A stretch of 54,596 nucleotides of DNA. It comes from Bacteroidota bacterium. GTDB taxonomy: Bacteria > Bacteroidota > Bacteroidia > B-17B0 > Aurantibacillaceae. The DNA lies in contig JAFDXR010000031.1 of NCBI GenBank assembly GCA_018267825.1, forward strand, positions 1-54,596, read 5' to 3'. The first letter of the stretch is position 1. Every line of letters starts with the position of its first letter. Of this stretch, positions 35,139 through 44,643 are shown in pieces. The position numbers and the translations under genes were made by a program. The notes under the pieces are model-generated. The model saw only the letters and a list, made by a program, of their open reading frames with translations. It did no database searches and was not told the origin of the DNA.

Positions 35139-37133
35139 GTGATACCAAAGGATACGATAGATAAAATTATTGATGCTGCCCGCGTAGAGGAAGTTATCGG
35201 CGATTTTATTACCCTGAAAAAACGGGGTGCCAATCTGCTGGGCCTGTGCCCTTTTCATGGTGAGAAAACTCCTTCGTTTACGGTTTCGCCAAGCAAAGGC
35301 ATTTACAAATGTTTTGGTTGCGGCAAAGCCGGTAATGCCGTTAATTTCATCATGGATCTGGAGAAACTCAGTTATCCGGAAGCCCTGAAATACCTCGCAC
35401 GCAAATACGGTATCGAGGTTGTAGAGAAAGAAATTACTCCCGAAGAACGTGCCGTGCAAAATGAAAAGGAAAGTCTTTACATTGTTGCACAGTATGCTCA
35501 GAAATATTTTTCGGACCTGTTGCTCAACGATGATCTGGGGCGCTCCATAGGGCTCGGATATTTCTACGAACGGGGATTTACAAATGCCATTATCGAAAAA
35601 TTTCAGTTGGGCTACAGCTCCGAAGAACGCCGCCGTTTCAGCGAAACAGCCGTTAAAAACGGATATAAACCCGAATACCTTGTAAAAACAGGACTCTCCA
35701 TCTTATCCAATAACCATGTGGAAGGGCAGCCTATCAAGGTGAGCGATATATTCGACCGCTATACGGGGCGCGTTATTTTTCCGATTCACAACCTGAGTGG
35801 CCGTGTTATTGGGTTTGGCGGACGTATACTCACCTCTGATAAAAAACAGGCCAAGTATATAAACTCCCCGCAGACCGATATCTATGATAAGAGTAAGGTT
35901 CTGTACGGCTTATACCAGGCCAAGAAAACCATTGTCGAAAAAGACACCTGCTACCTGGTCGAAGGATATACCGATGTTTTATCGATGCATCAGAGTGGTA
36001 TCGAAAACGTGGTGGCTTCTTCCGGTACATCATTAACCGTAGAACAGATCAAGCTCATTCATCGCTTCACCAAGAATATTGTTATTCTGTACGATGGCGA
36101 TTATGCTGGTATTAAAGCCAGTTTCAGGGGTATTGACCTGATCCTGGAAGAAGGAATGAATGTAAGGGTGTTGCTTTTCCCGGATGGCGATGACCCCGAT
36201 TCATACAGCAAAAAGGTTTCCAATGAGGCGTTTCAGGAGTTTATCAAAAATAACAGCCGCGATTTTATTTCATTCAAAACCAACCTGCTTTATGAGGATG
36301 CCAAGAATGACCCGATCCGCCGTGCCGACCTGATCAAAGACATTGTAGAAAGTATTTCGGTAATTCCGGATGCCATCAACCGTTCGGTATATGTGAAGGA
36401 ATGTTCACGCATCATGGACATTTCGGAGCAGGTGCTGCAGCAGGAAATAAATAAAATACTGCGGAAGCGTGGCGAGAAGGGGAAAGGCCCGGCCCGCGAA
36501 GAAACACAGAACAGTGCAGCAGAAATAACCCTGGCTCCTGAGCTGGAAGAAACCCTGGAGGCCGTTACCACCGAAATAGTTTCAGAGCATAAAGAACTGG
36601 AACTTCTGCGCCTGATGATGCAGTATGGTAATATACTTATTGAAATTGAAGCCGAGGACGGTGAAAAAGAACATCACATGTTTGAACTGAGTGTGTGCGA
36701 ATACATCATATTTGAACTATGGCGCGACAATATCCAGTTTCAAAATCCCATTTACCAGATGGTGTTTGAGGAGTTTCAGCATGAGCTGGCCGAAGAACGC
36801 CTGCCACCGGCAAAGCATTTTCTTAACCATCCAAACCCGGCCATATCAAAGGTAGCGGTAGATATAAGTTCGTTTAATGATACCCTGAGTGATAAATGGT
36901 TACACTATGGTGTGTATGTTATCGATGAAAAATACCAGCTTAAGAAAGCCGTGCAGCATGCCGTGTTCAGTCTTAAGGAAACCCGTGTTATGGGAATGAT
37001 TCAGGAAGAGCAGGAGTTACTCCGGCAACCCTTGTCAGACGATGAACTGGAGGCTGTGTTAAAACGCCTGAAGTTCTATAATGATTTGAAGGTAAGGGTA
37101 AATAAATTACTGGGTCGTACAGTAACCCGTTGA
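35139..37133 (+). CDS. dnaG: DNA primase DnaG
   Basis: 664 residues with a GTG start (GTGATACCAAAG). The N-terminal CHCC zinc finger is C37-x2-H40 (CPFH) with C58-x2-C61 (CFGC). The primase core begins with EYLVKTGLS; RVIFPIHNLSGRVIGFGGR and a TOPRIM region containing LVEGYTDVLSMHQ and ILYDGDYAGIKAS follow. The C-terminal helicase-binding region (about 480-664) is divergent and Glu-rich. It makes RNA primers for replication. Its stop lies 2 nt from that of the convergent anti-sigma-like gene, with no terminator hairpin between. Confidence 0.98.
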   Translation: MIPKDTIDKIIDAARVEEVIGDFITLKKRGANLLGLCPFHGEKTPSFTVSPSKGIYKCFGCGKAGNAVNFIMDLEKLSYPEALKYLARKYGIEVVEKEITPEERAVQNEKESLYIVAQYAQKYFSDLLLNDDLGRSIGLGYFYERGFTNAIIEKFQLGYSSEERRRFSETAVKNGYKPEYLVKTGLSILSNNHVEGQPIKVSDIFDRYTGRVIFPIHNLSGRVIGFGGRILTSDKKQAKYINSPQTDIYDKSKVLYGLYQAKKTIVEKDTCYLVEGYTDVLSMHQSGIENVVASSGTSLTVEQIKLIHRFTKNIVILYDGDYAGIKASFRGIDLILEEGMNVRVLLFPDGDDPDSYSKKVSNEAFQEFIKNNSRDFISFKTNLLYEDAKNDPIRRADLIKDIVESISVIPDAINRSVYVKECSRIMDISEQVLQQEINKILRKRGEKGKGPAREETQNSAAEITLAPELEETLEAVTTEIVSEHKELELLRLMMQYGNILIEIEAEDGEKEHHMFELSVCEYIIFELWRDNIQFQNPIYQMVFEEFQHELAEERLPPAKHFLNHPNPAISKVAVDISSFNDTLSDKWLHYGVYVIDEKYQLKKAVQHAVFSLKETRVMGMIQEEQELLRQPLSDDELEAVLKRLKFYNDLKVRVNKLLGRTVTR

Positions 37134-37135
37134 GA

Positions 37136-37774
37136 TCAATTCACTTTTATTTCAGGTTCAGGTTCATTGGCAGCCGCGTTAAATGAAGAGGATGCATTTA
37201 TAGATGGCAACTCTTCGGCAGTTTCCTGTTTCCTTCTTCTTTTTTTACGGCTGTGATCTTCCTGTCTGCTTATTGTTTTCGGTAATTCCTGTTTTACAAG
37301 GGTAACAGGTACCGGATTGTTTACCACAGCTTGCTTTACCAGGGCCTGCTGGGTATGTGTTGGCACAGCCGATACATGAACCTGGGCACTGTCTTTTTTC
37401 AGAGCCTGAACGGTTACTACCGGAGTTGATTTGGCCTGAACAGGTTGTTTAGAAGATTCTTCAACCACGAAAGAGGCTGTATTGTTTTCCAGAAGCCGTT
37501 CAGGTTCCGGATTATCGGTCTTTTTAAAATTTACAAAACTAAAGAGCAGGGCAGAGAGTCCGCCAACGACCAGTATAAAAAAAGCAGGGACCAGAACCTG
37601 TCGGCTGATCCCAAACCCAAAACGGTTTGTTTTGGCAATCGCATTTGCCGGTTGCACATGTGCAGACGTGGCATTGAATTGCTCCCAGGCCGTAGCATCA
37701 TAGTCCAGTTCCGCATTCTGGAGCATGATACGAATTTGCCGTTCGTCGAGTTCGTAGTTAAACGGGCTGCTCAT
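37136..37774 (-). CDS. Candidate anti-sigma / membrane protein paired with the ECF sigma factor
   Basis: 212 residues. A soluble N-terminal part (about 1-70, with DYDATAWEQFNA) is followed by one transmembrane helix (VLVPAFFILVVGGLSALLFSFV, about 71-92) and a disordered periplasmic tail rich in P, V, T and K with the very basic run RKKRRRKQE near residue 180. The start overlaps the end of the sigma-factor gene by 17 nt on the same strand, the usual sigma/anti-sigma arrangement. The classical zinc anti-sigma HxxxCxxC motif is absent, so the role rests on context and topology. Confidence 0.7.
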   Translation of the reverse strand: MSSPFNYELDERQIRIMLQNAELDYDATAWEQFNATSAHVQPANAIAKTNRFGFGISRQVLVPAFFILVVGGLSALLFSFVNFKKTDNPEPERLLENNTASFVVEESSKQPVQAKSTPVVTVQALKKDSAQVHVSAVPTHTQQALVKQAVVNNPVPVTLVKQELPKTISRQEDHSRKKRRRKQETAEELPSINASSSFNAAANEPEPEIKVN

Positions 37775-38342
37775 GTTTCGAGGCTTTAATGTTTTTTTCT
37801 ATGTTCTTTTGCAGGTTAAACCGGCCTTTTTCAAGGTTCGATTTCACGGTCTGTTCACTTGTTTCCAGTTCATTGGAAATGTCTTTCAGTGAAAAGCCGT
37901 CAATCACATGCATATTAAATACCAGTCGCTGCGCGGGGACCAGCTGCTGGAGTGATTTCACTAGAATGGTAAAATCGACCTGAGAATAGTCTATGATCTC
38001 ACTGTCGAAGAAAAGGTCATAACTGTTGTCGCGTGGTTCGGTAATGCGGACGGTACTGGCCACGTAGTACTCGCTCCGGATATTTTTGATATAGTGAAGT
38101 GCAAATACAATAAACTCATGTTTCAGCCACTCCTGTAACGTTTTTGAGTTTTGTGCATTATATCCTGAAAGGTGGGCAAACAAATGAGAGAATCCCTTGT
38201 TCAATAAGTCATCGGCCTGCGATTTGTTTTTTGAATAACGCAGTGCAATTGCCGCCAATGCTCCATAGTTCTGCTCAAACAGTTGTTGTTGAGCCGCTTT
38301 GTCTTTTTTAATACTCGCAGATATTAATTCTGACTCAGGCAT
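37758..38342 (-). CDS. ECF-type RNA polymerase sigma factor
   Basis: 194 residues. Region 2 (QQLFEQNYGALAAIALRYSKNKSQADDLLNKGFSHLFAHL) and region 4 (LVPAQRLVFNMHVIDGFSLKDISNELETSEQTVKSNLEKGRFNLQKNI) are clear, with a 55-residue linker. Such sigma factors redirect RNA polymerase to envelope or stress genes when the paired anti-sigma releases them. Region 2.3/2.4 is less conserved than usual: DDLLNKGFSHLFAHL in place of the common ED..QE.F...W, so promoter specificity may differ. Confidence 0.9.
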   Translation of the reverse strand: MPESELISASIKKDKAAQQQLFEQNYGALAAIALRYSKNKSQADDLLNKGFSHLFAHLSGYNAQNSKTLQEWLKHEFIVFALHYIKNIRSEYYVASTVRITEPRDNSYDLFFDSEIIDYSQVDFTILVKSLQQLVPAQRLVFNMHVIDGFSLKDISNELETSEQTVKSNLEKGRFNLQKNIEKNIKASKHEQPV

Positions 38343-38488
38343 ATTTTACGGGGAGTTATCAGAACAGTTTAACTTAATTTAGTTGAAAAAGTTACGATTT
38401 GCCTAAAAAAAACTAAAAATAGGAAAAATAAAGCTCCGGTCCCCGGCCTTAAAATGAAAATCAGAAAAACTTAATGCAGGAGTAACCC

Positions 38489-38947
38489 TTACTTAAACAT
38501 GTCGACCTTTTGCCTGTAATTGACCGGAATCCGCTTCTTTACAAAGAATTTGCCGGCTTTCAGATCTCCGTTAAGTTCAATAAGTCCATGATTTGCCGTA
38601 TTGAGCAGTTTGGTGATATCCATCAGGTTGATGTGCTCAAAATTGGATTTCAGTTTAAATACATACGTAGATTCCGTATTGGCATTGATATGTACCCGTT
38701 TATGGAGTCTGGCTTTACCCAGCCGGATACCACTGTAGGAAACCTCGAAATCAGAAGGGTAAATGGAGAATCCGACCGAATTCGGATTTTTGATCTTTAA
38801 TTTTACTTCCGCTTCAATGCCTTCGGTACTGATCTTTTCAACATGGAAACTCTCCACGCCATTCACCTGGATTTCCTGCAGGTCTTTGCAGCTGCTCAAA
38901 ATGAGCAAACTGCAAAAGAACATAAACAGGAAAATAAAACGTGTCAT
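38489..38947 (-). CDS. LEA type 2 domain lipoprotein
   Basis: 152 residues from the ATG at 38947 (a longer open frame would run back into the M20 gene). The N-terminus MTRFIFLFMFFCSLLILSSCKDL is a lipoprotein signal with lipobox L-S-S-C. The body fits the LEA-2 / water-stress (WHy) fold: KISTEGIEAEVKLKIKNPNSVGFSIYPSDFEVSYSGIRLGKARL, then NTESTYVFKLKSNFE and LIELNGDLKAGKFFVKKRIPV. It is probably anchored in the outer membrane or periplasm. It follows the dipeptidase gene by 13 nt, so they are probably co-transcribed. Confidence 0.85.
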   Translation of the reverse strand: MTRFIFLFMFFCSLLILSSCKDLQEIQVNGVESFHVEKISTEGIEAEVKLKIKNPNSVGFSIYPSDFEVSYSGIRLGKARLHKRVHINANTESTYVFKLKSNFEHINLMDITKLLNTANHGLIELNGDLKAGKFFVKKRIPVNYRQKVDMFK

Positions 38948-38960
38948 ATTCCGGAAATAA

Positions 38961-40346
38961 TTAAGCCGAAAAATATTTATAGAACAGAGGAATGGTCTGG
39001 ATACCTTTGTAATAATTGAATAAACCGTAGTGTTCATTCGGTGAGTGCAGGGCATCGCTGTCGAGACCAAACCCGAAGAGAATGCTGTCGAGCCCCAGCT
39101 CTTTTTTAAAGAGGGCTACAATCGGAATACTTCCGCCGCCACGTGTAGGCACCGGTTTTTTACCATAGGTTTCTTCCATGGCTTTGCTGGCCGATTTGAA
39201 GGCTTTAGATTCTGTAGATACGACTACAGGCTCCCCGCCATGATGTGGAGTTACTTTTACTTTCACGGATTTAGGCGCAATACTTTCGAAATGTTTCTGG
39301 AACAGTTCACTGATCTCATGTGAGTTCTGATCCGGTACAAGACGCATGGAGATTTTGGCAAATGCCTTGGAAGGTAATACGGTTTTGGCACCTTCGCCTG
39401 TATAACCGCCCCAGATCCCGTTTACATCGAGTGTCGGGCGGATGCCCGTGCGTTCGTTGGTAGAGTATCCTTTTTCACCCTGAATATCATCGATGGCCAG
39501 GTCTTTTTTGAAGGCGCTTAGATCAAAAGGTGCTTTGGCCATTTCAGCTCTTTCAGCATCGCTCAGGTTCTGAACCTTGTCATAAAATCCCGGAATGGTA
39601 ATATGGAAATTTTCATCGTGGCAGGAAGCAATCATTTTGCAAAGCACGTTGGCAGGGTTTGCTACAGCACCGCCGTAAACACCGCTATGCAGGTCGCGAT
39701 TTGGTCCGGTAACTTCTACTTCCATGTAAGCTAATCCTCTCAAGCCCACATCAATAGAAGGTATATCGTTAGCTATAATTGAAGTGTCGGAAATCAGGAT
39801 GACATCCCCTTTCAAACGCTCTTTGTTTTCAATAATCCATGGACCCAGGCTCGGCGAACCAACTTCTTCTTCGCCTTCGATCATAAATTTTACGTTGCAG
39901 GGCAGGGTATTGGTTTTCATCATCACCTCAAATGCTTTCACATGCATATACATCTGGCCTTTATCATCGCAGCTTCCGCGTGCAAAAATAGCGCCTTCGG
40001 GATGGATTTCGGTTTTCCGTATTGTAGGTTCAAAAGGAGGCGTATCCCACAGGTTCAATGGATCGGCCGGTTGAACATCGTAGTGTCCGTAAACCACTAC
40101 GGTTGGCTTTGCAGGATCAATGATCTTCTCTCCATATACTACCGGAAAGCCTTTGGTAGTGCATACTTCCACTTTATCGGCACCGGCTTCTATGAGGCGT
40201 TGTTTTACAGCTTCAGCTGTTTTTATTACATCATCTTTATATTTTGTATCAGCACTTACTGAAGGAATTCTGAGCAAATCAAAAAGTTCATTCAAAAAAC
40301 GATCTTTATTTGAGTCAATGTATTGTTGTTGGGTGTTGTTTTCCAT
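38961..40346 (-). CDS. M20-family dipeptidase
   Basis: 461 residues, cytoplasmic. Two-zinc site residues: His and Asp in VYGHYDVQPADPLNLW, bridging Asp in ARGSCDDKGQMYMH, Glu pair in MIEGEEEVGSPS, Asp in LISDTSI and the C-terminal His in SPNEHYGLFNYY. The dimerisation insert (about 200-330) includes DLHSGVYGGAVANP. It matches the M20A/CNDP-like dipeptidases that hydrolyse dipeptides or Xaa-His substrates. It is co-directional with the downstream LEA lipoprotein gene. Confidence 0.95.
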   Translation of the reverse strand: MENNTQQQYIDSNKDRFLNELFDLLRIPSVSADTKYKDDVIKTAEAVKQRLIEAGADKVEVCTTKGFPVVYGEKIIDPAKPTVVVYGHYDVQPADPLNLWDTPPFEPTIRKTEIHPEGAIFARGSCDDKGQMYMHVKAFEVMMKTNTLPCNVKFMIEGEEEVGSPSLGPWIIENKERLKGDVILISDTSIIANDIPSIDVGLRGLAYMEVEVTGPNRDLHSGVYGGAVANPANVLCKMIASCHDENFHITIPGFYDKVQNLSDAERAEMAKAPFDLSAFKKDLAIDDIQGEKGYSTNERTGIRPTLDVNGIWGGYTGEGAKTVLPSKAFAKISMRLVPDQNSHEISELFQKHFESIAPKSVKVKVTPHHGGEPVVVSTESKAFKSASKAMEETYGKKPVPTRGGGSIPIVALFKKELGLDSILFGFGLDSDALHSPNEHYGLFNYYKGIQTIPLFYKYFSA

Positions 40347-40413
40347 GGTATAACGTTTTTAGCGGCATAAATTTAGGGTTTTAGTTTTAACTATTTTTCA
40401 ATGAGTGAAAAAA

Positions 40414-40444
40414 TTGAATTTAAGCTTGTGAATAGTTACATTTG
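40414..40444 (+). promoter_or_regulatory. Promoter of the choice-of-anchor L gene
   Basis: TTG (40414-40416), a 20-nt spacer and TACATTTG (40437-40444), a full match to the Bacteroidota consensus. The -7 box ends 5 bp before the ATG at 40450, so the mRNA leader would be about 2 nt. Confidence 0.65.
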
Positions 40445-40449
40445 ATGGT

Positions 40450-42357
40450 ATGAGGAAAATCATTATCGCCGCTTTAGCGGTTCTACTATTCCACTCCCGA
40501 TCTTATAGCCAAACCATGACAACGCAGACGCTTACGGCGCAGCAGATTGTCCAGAACATTTTATTGGGGGCCGGTGTCACTGCAACCAATATATCCTATA
40601 CGGGATACAACAATGCAAAAGGCTCATTTACCGTAACCGGGACCAATAATCTCGGGTTCTCCAAAGGTTTTGTAATGACTACGGGCACGGTGCTTCAGAC
40701 AGATCCTCTGGGAAGCAATGCGGGCCCTTCGGGCCCCAATAATGCTACAGGAGCCGGGTTAGACAATAATGAACCGGGCGATGCTTACCTCACAACGGTT
40801 GCCGGCGCTGCCACGCACAACCGGGCCATCCTTGAATTTGATTTTGTGCCGCAGTCTGATACAGTGAAATTTCGCTATGTATTCGGCTCCGATGAGTATA
40901 TGGAATATGTGAGCGGTGGGTTTGCCGATGTATTTGCTTTTGTGTTGAGTGGCGTATCGACCCCTATGCCTGCTACAAACATCGCCCTGATTCCGGGAAC
41001 CACTACGCCTGTAACAGCCCTGAATGTGAATGCCAATACCAACTCGGCATATTATGTAGATAATACCGGAGGTGCTGTGTGCCAGTACGATGGTTTTACA
41101 ACCGTGCTTACAGCAAAAAGTGCTGTTGTTTGCGGAGAAACCTATCACATCAAGATCATGATCGCCGATGCACTCGACGGAGCGGTAGATTCAGGAGTAT
41201 TCCTGGAAGCCGGTTCATTCAGTTCTGCGCCTCCTATTACGGTTTCATCGTCCAATTCCAATGTGGCCTTTGCCGATACCCTCATGTACGAAGGCTGTAA
41301 TACCAATTGCCTCTACCTCGTGCGAACAGGTAATACCTCTGTAAAGGATTCCTTTCAGCTGTCAGTTACCGGTAATGCTGTAAACGGTGTGGATTACCAG
41401 GTAGGCGGAAGCGCTGTGGCCTGGCCTACCAAGCTTGTATACAATGCCAACCAGGATACCATTTATTTTTGTAACCTCAAAGCCGTTGAAGACAATACCC
41501 CCGAAGGCCTCGATACCATTAAGTTCACCATATCCACATTTACCACATCGGCTCTGGCATGTGCATCCAATACCATCAAATTCAATCTGTATATCAAGGA
41601 TTACATCAAAATAGCGATCGGGCAGGGCGACTCGTCTATCTGCAACGGGCAGTCCATTAACCTGAATGCCGCCGCCAGCAATGGCGTTCCGGCATATACC
41701 TATACCTGGCAGCCCGGAGGCTCCAATGCATCCACGATAAATACAGGGCCTGTCACGCAGCCAACAAATTATACCATCACCGTAAAAGATATCTGTAACG
41801 ATCGTCAGCCCGAAACCAAAGTTATAACAGTAACTCCCACCACTTTACCATACATGGATGCGATTGCGGACACTAAATTCTGCCTCGACAGCATTAAGAA
41901 AATACAGGTTGTTCCGCATAACGGCAGCCAGCCATACACCATTACCTGGATTGTACCATCAGGCGGCGTTGCACCTTTCGATGTAAACGGGTTTACATAT
42001 TCTTTTATGACTTCCGGTACACCTACACAGGGAACCTATACCGTGGCTCTGGTGGATCAGTGTAATAAAAAAGATACAGTGACAGCCTTTATAAACATAG
42101 TGGATTGTACCGTGAAAGTGCCCAATGTGGTAACTCCCAACGGAGATAATGTAAACGAAACATTTAAGATACATGGATTAGAGAACTTTCCGGGCAGCGC
42201 ATTGTATGTATACAACCGCTGGGGAAATAAGATCTATCAGAATAACAGCTATAATAACGACTGGAAACCGGATTCGAATTGCGGAACCTATTTCTATGTT
42301 CTGGAACTCACAGACGGTCGCAAATTCAACGGCTTCTTCGAAGTGTTTAAGAACTAA
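40450..42357 (+). CDS. Secreted choice-of-anchor L protein with T9SS type B tail
   Basis: 635 residues. Signal peptide about 1-21 (ending RSYSQ). The choice-of-anchor L domain spans about 25-260: [51 protein letters not shown] and [12 protein letters not shown] Calx-beta-like segment (about 270-380) and Ig/PKD-like repeats (about 385-550) follow. The last ~85 residues ([24 protein letters not shown] ... [13 protein letters not shown]) form the CHU_C gliding-associated sorting domain that directs type IX secretion and surface attachment. It is probably an adhesin or surface protein. The next gene, of related type, starts 6 nt after the stop. Confidence 0.9.
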   Translation: MRKIIIAALAVLLFHSRSYSQTMTTQTLTAQQIVQNILLGAGVTATNISYTGYNNAKGSFTVTGTNNLGFSKGFVMTTGTVLQTDPLGSNAGPSGPNNATGAGLDNNEPGDAYLTTVAGAATHNRAILEFDFVPQSDTVKFRYVFGSDEYMEYVSGGFADVFAFVLSGVSTPMPATNIALIPGTTTPVTALNVNANTNSAYYVDNTGGAVCQYDGFTTVLTAKSAVVCGETYHIKIMIADALDGAVDSGVFLEAGSFSSAPPITVSSSNSNVAFADTLMYEGCNTNCLYLVRTGNTSVKDSFQLSVTGNAVNGVDYQVGGSAVAWPTKLVYNANQDTIYFCNLKAVEDNTPEGLDTIKFTISTFTTSALACASNTIKFNLYIKDYIKIAIGQGDSSICNGQSINLNAAASNGVPAYTYTWQPGGSNASTINTGPVTQPTNYTITVKDICNDRQPETKVITVTPTTLPYMDAIADTKFCLDSIKKIQVVPHNGSQPYTITWIVPSGGVAPFDVNGFTYSFMTSGTPTQGTYTVALVDQCNKKDTVTAFINIVDCTVKVPNVVTPNGDNVNETFKIHGLENFPGSALYVYNRWGNKIYQNNSYNNDWKPDSNCGTYFYVLELTDGRKFNGFFEVFKN

Positions 42358-42363
42358 AGAATC

Positions 42364-44586
42364 TTGAGAAGAATCGTTTGCATATACTCTCTTTTGATCC
42401 TGACGGTTATTGCCAACCGGGTAAATGCCACACATATTGTGGGTGGCGAAATTTATTACGACGATCTGGGCGGTGGCAATTACAAAATACACATGAAAGT
42501 ATACCGCGATTGTTTCAATGGAATTCCGCCATTGGATAACCCGGCTTTCGTTACGATTTATGATGCCAACGGCAACGTGGCCCAAACACTGAGTCTCAAT
42601 ACCATTTCTGTAACCAATATCCCGCCTTCGATAAACAACCCTTGTATTCAGACTCCCAACAACGTATGCGTGCAGGAAGGGATATACGAAACCACAGTGA
42701 ATCTACCGCCGCAGACGGGTGGTTACTACATTGTATACCAGCGCTGCTGCCGTAACAATACCATCTTAAACCTCATAAACCCAGGCGATGTGGGAGCTAC
42801 ATACTGGGAGCATATTCCCGGGCCGGAGGTAGTAACAACCAATAGCAGTCCGCGGTTTAACCTGTTCCCGCCGATCTTTATCTGCAACGGCATTCCCATT
42901 AATTTCAATCACTCGGCCACAGATCCTGATGGCGATCAGCTTGTATATTCATTGTGTACACCGTTCAACGGGCTTGATCCATGCTGCCCGGTTATTGGTA
43001 CAGGACCCAGCGGCAGCAGTTCGCAATGCCCGATTCCGCCATCTACGTGCCCAACGGTGAACACACCTCCGCCTTATGTGTCGGTGCCTTTCCTGGCGCC
43101 TTACAGTGCCTCTTATCCTTTATCGTCGAGCCCGGCTATTAATATCAATCCGACCACGGGTTTACTGAACGGTGTTCCCAACCTTAACGGCCAATGGGTG
43201 GTAGGTGTTTGTGTGAGCGAATACCGCAATGGTGTGCTCATCGGGACTCACCACCGCGATTTCCAGTTCAACGTGGTAAATTGTATAGTGAGTGTGGTCA
43301 GTGCCATCCAGACGCAGACACAGTTTTGTGCGGGGCTCAATGTGGCGTTTGGTAACCAGAGTAGCAGCAATACCGGGACGCTGACCTATTACTGGGATTT
43401 CGGTGATCCGTCGACACTGGCAGATACAAGCCATGTCACGAGCCCGAACTATACCTATCCTACACCCGGAAATTACACCGTAACCCTCATTGCCAATCCG
43501 GGGCAGCCTTGTTCCGATACTTCAGTACAACCCTTTGCGGTATACCCCTTGCTCGATGCGCAGTTTAATGCACCACCGGGAGAATGTTTCAATGGTAACA
43601 CGTTTAATTTTACCGCAGGCGGGGCATTTCAGGGTAACGGTACCTTTACCTGGAATTTCGGAAGCCATGGTGTGCCCCAGGTTTCAAATGTCCAAAACCC
43701 TTCGGGGGTACATTTTGATGCGCCGGGTATTTACCCGATCGAATTTAAGATTGATGAAAACGGGTGTCACGACTCTATTATAGATACCGTACAGGTTTAC
43801 CAGATGCCCACTGCCGGTTTTGTAAATACCCCGCTGGTGGGTTGCGACCCGTTTACTGTTACGCTGCACAATTCGAGTACGGCCGATACACCTATGCTTT
43901 ACGACTGGACATTCAGCGATGGCTCTACATCCAGCGACCAGAACCCCACACATACATTTACCCCACCGGGTGTATACAGTGTGAGCCTCACCATCGTAAC
44001 CACCAACGGTTGTATAGATACCAGCCGGTTTTCGGCTCCGGGCATGATCACCGTACTGCCTACGCCGCATGCCTCATTCTATGCCATGCCTACCGACACA
44101 TCTATTTTTGATCCGGATATTTATTTCTTCGACAGCAGTACGGGAGGCATTTCCTGGTATTACAATTTCGGTGATGGCGATACGAGCTCTATGGTAAACC
44201 CATCGCACCACTATACACATTACGGTTATTACACCGTTACACAAACGGTTACCAATGCTTCGGGTTGCCCCAACTCCACAACCATACAGGTCTATATTTA
44301 CCCTGAATTCAGGTTCTGGGTGCCCAATTGTTTTACGCCGGGCAATCACGATGGCTTAAACGATGGCTTCAAACCTATAGTGATGGGTGTGGAGGATTAT
44401 AACTTTATGGTGTTTAACCGCTGGGGTGAAATGATTTTCAAAACCAACGATACAGAAGCTGCCTGGCCCGGAACCTATAAAGGCAAAGACAGCCCTATAG
44501 ATGTATACGTATGGAAATGCACCTTCAAGAATGTGGTAAGCAAGCTGGAGGAAGAGCATGTGGGGCATGTAACACTGCTGCGCTGA
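42364..44586 (+). CDS. Secreted multi-PKD protein with T9SS type B tail
   Basis: 740 residues. The best start is TTG 42364, giving the signal peptide MRRIVCIYSLLILTVIANRVNA. An Ig-like N-terminal domain (THIVGGEIYYDDLGGGNYKI, VYRDCFNG) and a Pro/Ser-rich linker (about 200-270) precede four PKD-type domains marked by YYWDFGDP, FTWNFGSHG, YDWTFSDGS and WYYNFGDGDTS. The C-terminus (FWVPNCFTPGNHDGLNDGFKPI, FMVFNRWGEMIFKTND, ending VGHVTLLR) is a CHU_C sorting domain. It is likely an adhesin exported by the T9SS together with the preceding gene product. The last 98 bases are repeated at 47062-47159. Confidence 0.9.
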   Translation: MRRIVCIYSLLILTVIANRVNATHIVGGEIYYDDLGGGNYKIHMKVYRDCFNGIPPLDNPAFVTIYDANGNVAQTLSLNTISVTNIPPSINNPCIQTPNNVCVQEGIYETTVNLPPQTGGYYIVYQRCCRNNTILNLINPGDVGATYWEHIPGPEVVTTNSSPRFNLFPPIFICNGIPINFNHSATDPDGDQLVYSLCTPFNGLDPCCPVIGTGPSGSSSQCPIPPSTCPTVNTPPPYVSVPFLAPYSASYPLSSSPAININPTTGLLNGVPNLNGQWVVGVCVSEYRNGVLIGTHHRDFQFNVVNCIVSVVSAIQTQTQFCAGLNVAFGNQSSSNTGTLTYYWDFGDPSTLADTSHVTSPNYTYPTPGNYTVTLIANPGQPCSDTSVQPFAVYPLLDAQFNAPPGECFNGNTFNFTAGGAFQGNGTFTWNFGSHGVPQVSNVQNPSGVHFDAPGIYPIEFKIDENGCHDSIIDTVQVYQMPTAGFVNTPLVGCDPFTVTLHNSSTADTPMLYDWTFSDGSTSSDQNPTHTFTPPGVYSVSLTIVTTNGCIDTSRFSAPGMITVLPTPHASFYAMPTDTSIFDPDIYFFDSSTGGISWYYNFGDGDTSSMVNPSHHYTHYGYYTVTQTVTNASGCPNSTTIQVYIYPEFRFWVPNCFTPGNHDGLNDGFKPIVMGVEDYNFMVFNRWGEMIFKTNDTEAAWPGTYKGKDSPIDVYVWKCTFKNVVSKLEEEHVGHVTLLR

Positions 44587-44588
44587 TT
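44489..44588 (+). repeat. Upstream copy of a 100-bp direct repeat (adhesin gene 3' end)
   Basis: Identical to 47062-47161 except for one base (G at 44580, A at 47153, synonymous in Leu). It contains the last codons and the stop of the PKD adhesin gene plus 2 bp. Both edges end sharply: G versus T before it, G versus A after it. Confidence 0.95.
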
Positions 44589-44643
44589 GGATGCTGGATA
44601 TAGTAGATCAATCTCAAAATTCTCTCTTCAAATTTTCTTAGAA

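Noticed and set aside
43162..44349. Several antisense or alternative-frame open frames in the PKD adhesin gene
   Set aside because: The PKD repeats, signal peptide and sorting tail in the 42364-44586 frame explain the region.
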